Positions 21,397-25,495 of a DNA stretch of 25,495 nucleotides are shown here, piece by piece. Position numbers and translations under genes: made by a program. Within the stretch, counting starts at the first letter, position 1; each line of letters begins with the position of its first letter. The notes under the pieces are model-generated. The model saw nothing but the letters and a program-made list of their open reading frames with translations. It did no database searches and was not told the origin of the DNA. Location: positions 1 through 25,495 of the forward strand of contig CAXKVR010000863.1 of NCBI GenBank assembly GCA_964058845.1. Reading direction: 5' to 3'. Source of the DNA: Carex sylvatica (taxonomy: Eukaryota > Streptophyta > Magnoliopsida > Poales > Cyperaceae).

Positions 21397-21434
<38 letters not shown>
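21345..21434. repeat. Hexamer satellite, nine CATCTA then six CATATA units
   Basis: Nine perfect CATCTA units (21345-21398) change abruptly into six CATATA units (21399-21434), next to the right flank of foldback unit 5. An ORF reading Thr-Ser then Thr-Tyr repeats here is only the repeat translated. Confidence 0.95.
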
Positions 21435-21738
21435 TTATATTATATATATATAAAAAAAAATTAAACTCTAGATATTTTCACGGTCCAGAATTTTTTGTGC
21501 AAGAAAAAATATATATACCCGAGCGTGAAAAATTTTTCACAGCCCGGAATAAAAATTTCAGAGCGTAAAATTTTTTCACGGCCTGAGTATTTTTAAAATT
21601 TTGTTCTGAACTTAGTTATTTATAATAAAATATTTATAAATTTGGGTATTTTTAAAAAACTCGACGTAATTTGGCTAAAAAAATATTTGCCAGTACAAGA
21701 ACTGACTTGTTCATGAGTGCCAATTTGTTGTGTTGCTA

Positions 21739-21974
21739 CTTGCTACTGAGTCCGCATCGTCTGCATTAACTCAAAAAAGAATCTTTTCAGTTATGTATAT
21801 GAACTGTCTGATTGAAAATGGAGCTCATTCGGCATATGCCTATAACATAGGGGGTCTTTAATATTTGTGTAGATCTAATTTGAGCGAATCTTAAAGCTAA
21901 TTGGACAGTCCAAATATATTAACTTAAAAGATTCCTTTTTGAGTTAATGCAGAGGATACGAATTCCTTGCTACT
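21739..21974. mobile_element. 218-bp Mutator-like MITE
   Basis: The element 21748-21965 has ends GAGTCCGCATCGTCTGCATT and, reversed, GGAATTCGTATCCTCTGCAT. The inverted repeat goes on through TAACTCAAAAA and GAATCTTTT to about 40 bp. CTTGCTACT (9 bp) flanks it at 21739-21747 and 21966-21974. The proximal block lacks the insertion (TTGCTAGTAGTTCAGTACCC near 10165). No coding capacity. The 9-bp duplication and GAG start suggest a Mutator-type MITE. Confidence 0.8.
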
Positions 21975-22074
21975 AGTTCCGTACCCACAACTGGTACGAC
22001 ATGTATATGACGTCAGCTATTGATTCACTGCCTGAATAGAACATTCAAAAATTGGTTGTCGGAGCTAATTAACT

Positions 22075-22697
22075 AATACAAGCAAGGTTCTAAATAGCGT
22101 TTATAGTGGTATAGCGGTGAGACAAAAAAAAACTTTAGCGAATAGCGGAGCTATAGCAAAAGCTATTATAAATAGCGTTTTTTATTTCAAAAATTATATT
22201 TTATATTTCTACTAATAGTAAAAATGTCTCATCAAGAAAAAAAAAATCAAATTAATTAAAAAATTCTAATATTCATATTAAATCAATACAAAGTTCAAAT
22301 TGTCATTCAAAATATCCCTAATTCAAAAACTATCTATATATTTTATATTCAAAATATACCACTACCATATATTAATGCATGATACAAAATTTAATTGATA
22401 TAGCAGTATAGCCCGCACATGTTCCATTGTATTGATATAGCTTGATAAAGTAAAAAAAACTCAATCTTGACATTAAGGCCCATTAAAATTGCAAAATCAT
22501 ATTTTCAGAAAAAAAAAATTACAAAATCATAACCCATGTAGCATAGCGGACCGCTATTGCCGTTACGTGCTACGCGCTATAGAGGACCGTTATTACCGCT
22601 ATAGCGGCCGTAACTTGATTAGCGCAGTTTTAACCCGTAGCTTAGCTTTCTGAGTCCAAAACTGCTATAGCTAGCTATTTAGAAGCTTGAATACAAG
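22075..22697. mobile_element. 607-bp hAT-like MITE
   Basis: The element 22083-22689 starts CAAGGTTCTAAATAGC and its reversed right end reads CAAGCTTCTAAATAGC, 15 of 16 matching. AATACAAG (8 bp) flanks both sides (22075-22082 and 22690-22697), and the proximal block has a single ACTAATACAAGAGATT at that place. The subterminal arms carry many TATAGCGG/CCGCTATAG words, as in common plant hAT MITEs. No ORF. Classification rests on the 8-bp duplication, the CAAGG-type end and this motif habit. Confidence 0.85.
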
Positions 22698-22710
22698 AGA
22701 TTATCACTTA

Positions 22711-23410
22711 GGGTTGTTCGGCGGACCTATGGGGAGTGCTATACTGAGGTTTGAGAGCTGAGAGAATAATTTATTTCTAAATGTCAAATTTACTCTTTGC
22801 TCTTTTAACGTATACCTGAATTAATGAATCGTTGAATCAAACTTCAATTAAACATGCTATCGTTACTTTCTTGTCTCTCATTCTTCGTCGATTTCTCTCC
22901 TACTTGCTACAGAACCATTGAAGAAGGTCGAAAGCGTCCATACCACTGCCGTTGTCGAACTCGCCGGTTGTGCTCTCTTCATGCTTCCCATTTTGAACCC
23001 TACTTCTCTAACCACAACCACCGCCGCATTAGCGTCTGTATCGACGACCACCCGTACGCCCTCTTATGCCGATTGCTTTCAATTAGAATCCTAGTATGTA
23101 CTGACTTACGTTGATTTTTTTTTATCTTTTGCTTTACAAATTTTTGTCTCATTTTAGATTATTTCAGATGTGCTATATTTTGATATTCTTCTTCAATTGT
23201 CAATTTTTCTGCGTGAAAACTCGTAGTAAGCTTTTGTAGAAGGATTAAAGAAAGTGTTCCTTCCCTGATGAATTTAGTGTCAAATGATGGGCCTACTGGT
23301 AACCTCGGGCAGTGCATCATCCTGAGCGGTCTCTAAATAATAGTTTTAAAGCATCCTTTTCATTTGTACTAGATTATAAATGAATTGTATTTACATTTTA
23401 GTTTTGTTTT
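22711..23410 (+). other. Gene-poor stretch with a GC-richer exon-like patch
   Basis: 22850-23100 is richer in C than its surroundings and open for 86 codons (22854-23114, His/Arg/Cys-rich, for example HCRCRTRRLCSLHASH), but I recognise no family. It could be a relic 5' exon of the RNase H-like remnant downstream. A word of about 40 bp at its end (23091-23131, CTAGTATGTACTGAC then CGTTGATTTTT) recurs at 24335-24369. The rest is AT-rich, with no feature seen. Confidence 0.35.
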
Positions 23411-23469
23411 CTTTCACTTTTTTTATACAGGAACAAAATTAATGTCAAAGGAAAATCTAGGATGGAACA

Positions 23470-23910
23470 TTGATTCGGCAATGTAATAATGATAAATTAA
23501 GGAAGGCGGTGGACCGAGCAAACCTCTGTATCCATTTAAAAATAATAAAGTTATTTAGACTTCCATTAGTTTTAATTTTTACTTGTTCACCTTTGCAGGC
23601 TGAAGCAATAGCAATGAAAGAGGCTCTGTTGAAAATTCAAATGTTGGGGGGGGAGTTGGCTATGTGTAATTTTCTCTCTAACTCCTCCCAATTGGTAGAG
23701 GTTGCAACTGCTGCACAACTGCCCCTGAATATTGATTGGAGAGCACATAGTGAATGTTTTGAGATCTGGAAGCATTTTAGATTAAATCAAGGTCTAACCT
23801 GCAAATATATCCCTAGAGACAAAAATATTTTGGCCGACCAGCATGCTAAATTAGCTAAAGTGCAGGGTTGGAATTGTAAAAGTTTTACTTTTCCAGTTTT
23901 TAGGACCTGA
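23470..23910 (+). pseudogene. RNase H-like (RVT_3) domain fragment of a retroelement or related gene
   Basis: The C-terminal half of the plant RNase H-like domain found at the end of LINE polyproteins and in stand-alone copies. The recognisable part begins at 23600 after a possible acceptor (TTTGCAG): AEAIAMKEALLKIQ (the second catalytic acidic residue, Glu), then FLSNSSQLVEVA where family members have S-D-S, then CKYIPRDKNILADQHAKLAK (final Asp). Thus the third acidic residue appears to be Asn. The first part of the domain, with the DGS motif, is not seen upstream, so the fold is incomplete. The residues encoded at 23470-23599 look like read-through intron. AATAAA at about 24010 is a plausible poly-A signal. 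Enzymatically dead by this reading. Confidence 0.7.
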
Positions 23911-24334
23911 TTGGTTTGTAGTACCAGTAGCTATGTGGAGATGTTATGACGTATCTATTATGGATTTGATGATGTAAGGTTACTTGATGTAATTGCCCAA
24001 GGGCTTTGAAATAAAGAAAAGTTTTAATTTTTACTTATGAATTATATAATTTGGTTGTTCAGTAGTGGCATGTTAACTCTATCTGCTCTAATTGTCTGTA
24101 ACTTGCTTCATCTCCTCTTTTCTTTAATAGTCTTCAAAATCTGGTACTTTCATATTTAAGCAGTTTTTTTGGTTGTCAAGTGAAAGTATTTCTCCTTCTC
24201 TTGTCGTTTGATTGTCAAACTATGACATTACATTTCATCTCTGTTTCTAAATTCTTTGGTGTACTCAACAATATACAGTGGTGAGGAAAAGTGGAAAACT
24301 ATTTTCCCTTAATACTTAATAATGTTGTTCTTCC
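23911..24334. other. 3' flank of the RNase H fragment, no gene
   Basis: It holds the AATAAA-containing tail (GCTTTGAAATAAAGAAAAG, near 24005) and otherwise AT-rich DNA with no ORF or repeat of note. Confidence 0.5.
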
Positions 24335-24339
24335 CTAGT

Positions 24340-25020
24340 ACATACTGACGTTGATTTTTTTATCTTTTGATCATGGTTATTTTTCCATTTCATCACATAG
24401 ATTGTTTTACATCTATGTCGTATGTGAAACCACCTTGGGAAAGCTCTTCCAAGAGAGCTTGAATGATTGAACGACCCGCAAGATTATCTTTGCAAATTTT
24501 TACTTTTGCATTGTAAATGGTTTTTGAGATTGCAGAAAGCTTGGGGTTCGTTTGCCGAAGAGAAGAAATAACATGCCTTGGTGGTGTTCCAGATTTGCTC
24601 ATATATTCAACACTTCTTATTTCTTCTTACGATAGCCTACGACATATCGGATGTCCGGTTACATCAACCGAAGCTTCATGATTGTGTAAGTAGTTCTTTA
24701 TTTCAATCATCCATAACCCATTATCTTATCGTTTTCCTTCAATCTTAAATTGACAATCTGTTAAACAGCTTGTGGTTGTTCTTTTTCTTTGTTCTATCAA
24801 AACATTACGTTGGTCTCGATAACAACCACCTCTGTCACACCCTAAAACCACATACTTATCTTTTCTTGAGCTACGAATTAATAAACCATAACCTTTTTGT
24901 AAGAAAAAAGCACGTGTTCCCTTGATCAAGTCATTAGATGTCTCGAAGCTTAACATGGTTAACTCGAGCTTTTCATTCTCCATGCCATCATTATTGATCA
25001 GCTCGTTAAGATTTATCTAT
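24340..25020 (-). pseudogene. FAR1/MULE-type transposase, N-terminal part, with in-frame stops
   Basis: Remnant of a MuDR-like transposase related to the FAR1 family, read on the minus strand in one frame from about 25020 to 24350. In order: SFETSNDLIKGTRAFF, GYGLLIRSS, VVLGCDRGGCYRD, CLTDCQFKIEGK, then a TAA stop near 24728, then DNGLWMIEIKNYLHNHEASV, GHPICRRLS, a second TAA, then MSKSGTPPRHVISSLRQ, TIYNAKVKI, SIIQALLEELSQGGFTYDID, two adjacent TGA stops and NGKIT. The C...C...HNH pattern is the zinc-binding FAR1/WRKY-GCM1-like domain. The DDE catalytic core, which should follow, is absent: similarity ends at the direct repeat at 24335-24369. No frameshift was noticed, only nonsense changes. 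It is not the source of any element above as far as can be seen. Confidence 0.82.
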
Positions 25021-25373
25021 CAACAAAGTACAAAGTGTTTTAGAATTATAAATAAATTATTGCACAAGATCCAACGTATTGGTCAGTTTTTTAGAAGTTG
25101 TACCAATTGTGCTAATATATCCATACTAGACCTTACAGTAGTGTTAATTAATTCTAGAATGACTTCTTAATTTAATCAATTTAATCCCTAGTAAGGTTAT
25201 TACCAGTACTGTTATTAAATAACATAAATTGTTATGCTTATTACCAGTACTGTTAGTGAATTCTTGTTAAGAATGAACCACAAGTGCATAGCTAGAATTG
25301 CCTAAGGCTAAATTTTGCATTTTCATAACTGGATTATGTTGAATTAAAAAAAAAATACAATAATATAGATTAC
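25021..25373. other. Probable intron or intergenic DNA, no feature
   Basis: AT-rich, lying between the partial exon at the right edge and the transposase remnant. It contains a small direct repeat (TTATTACCAGTACTGTTA at about 25198-25215 and 25239-25256). No ORF of note. Confidence 0.4.
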
Positions 25374-25495
25374 CTTTTAACTTTTGCTTGAGGATTCGTG
25401 GGTAATAACAAAGCTTGTTTTTTATCAGCCTGTCTCGCTCAAAGTACAAGCCTTTAACTTTGCTCGTGTCTAGAATTTCAGCGTATATGAGAATC
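25374..25495 (-). CDS. Unrecognised partial exon entering from the right edge
   Basis: The minus-strand frame starting at 25494 is open for 40 codons (begins ILIYAEILDTSKVKGLYFER, ends RILKQKLK) and closes with a good donor, AAAAG|GTAATC, at 25374/25373. The peptide is charged and non-repetitive, like a real protein segment. I do not recognise the family. It could be an internal exon of a gene lying mostly outside the window, or an upstream exon of the broken transposase, although splicing it to 25019 in phase meets a stop. Confidence 0.35.

Larger units (their letters stand above)
18252..21673. mobile_element. 3.4-kb non-autonomous TIR element, probably Mutator-like
   Basis: The element 18261-21664 begins TCGAGTTTTATAAAAATACC and ends with its reverse complement, ...CTCGA. 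Inverted repeats of roughly 220 bp (18261-18483 and 21451-21664) share AAATTTATAAATATTTTATT, AGTTCAGAAC, the CGTGAAA/TTTCACG modules and AAAATATCTA. The direct repeat CGTAATTTG flanks both ends (18252-18260 and 21665-21673). The paralogous block at 10088-10096 has one uninterrupted CGTAATTTG, i.e. an empty site. Long TIRs plus a 9-bp duplication fit Mutator-like elements. There is no transposase; the interior is foldback units, TA-rich repeats and a GC-rich segment. The terminal base is ambiguous by one because of a shared A. Confidence 0.82.
17190..22710. repeat. Distal copy of the duplicated block, split by nested insertions
   Basis: This is the counterpart of 9900-10305, expanded to about 5.5 kb. 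Matching pieces lie at about 17190-17290, 18195-18260, 21665-21747, 21966-22082 and 22690-22710, and the gaps coincide with separately recognisable elements. Order and orientation are kept. Its position after RBR copy C, while its sister stands before copy B, suggests a repeat period in the array that includes this block. Confidence 0.8.

Noticed and set aside
18544..21434. CRISPR-like or satellite centromeric array
   Set aside because: Repeat units are large palindromes with variable spacing, and the hexamers are a simple microsatellite. The context is plant nuclear DNA.
21260..21568. ORF with Thr-Ser and Thr-Tyr repeats
   Set aside because: Translation of the hexamer satellite and flanking transposon DNA.
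22854..23114. 86-codon His/Arg/Cys-rich ORF as a zinc-finger gene
   Set aside because: Cys and His spacing fits no zinc-binding pattern I know and there are no partner exons; kept only as an exon-like patch.

Overview
This is nuclear DNA from a flowering plant. Genes are split by AT-rich GT-AG introns, intergenic DNA is AT-rich and full of small inverted-repeat elements, and the recognisable proteins are plant-type: an ARID-PHD protein of the ARID4 class, RSL1-like RBR ubiquitin ligases, a FAR1/MULE-type transposase remnant and a plant RNase H-like remnant. The species cannot be named from the sequence. The ARID4 wording seems closest to monocot versions I remember, but that is weak.

Layout. 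1-3682: the last six exons of an ARID4-like gene on the + strand; its 5' end lies outside the window. 4517-6048, 11377-13063 and 14557-15912: three tandem + strand RBR E3 ligase genes (called A, B and C here) with the same three-exon structure and identical splice phases. They arose by local duplication. Copy B still carries, 5' of its promoter, a broken piece of ARID4 exon 5, so its source unit lay next to ARID4 as copy A does now. The copies have decayed differently. A has both Cys of the first RING1 zinc pair changed to Ser. B has an indel-altered C-terminus. C has lost the ancestral start codon and about 140 bp of the N-terminal region. B is the best candidate for an intact enzyme.

6049-10420 and 13064-14500 are intergenic, with small insertions and a candidate solo LTR. 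From about 17190 to 22710 lies a second copy of a roughly 400-bp block that is continuous at 9900-10305. In the distal copy it has been opened by at least four insertions: a long palindrome (17321-18078), a 3.4-kb element with terminal inverted repeats of about 220 bp and a 9-bp target duplication (18261-21664), a 218-bp Mutator-like MITE (21748-21965) and a 607-bp hAT-like MITE (22083-22689). The 3.4-kb element is filled with six related foldback units lying in TA-rich tracts. These share a core but have at least three kinds of ends, and one holds a GC-rich foreign segment.

22700-25495 is a transposon graveyard: an RNase H-like fragment (+), a MULE/FAR1-like transposase pseudogene with several in-frame stops (-), and an unrecognised exon entering from the right edge (-).

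Functionally, the ARID4-like gene (chromatin/DNA binding) and the RBR ligases (ubiquitin transfer) are neighbours with no evident pathway link. The main interest is the unequal decay of the RBR triplet and the nested foldback family with a paralogous empty site.
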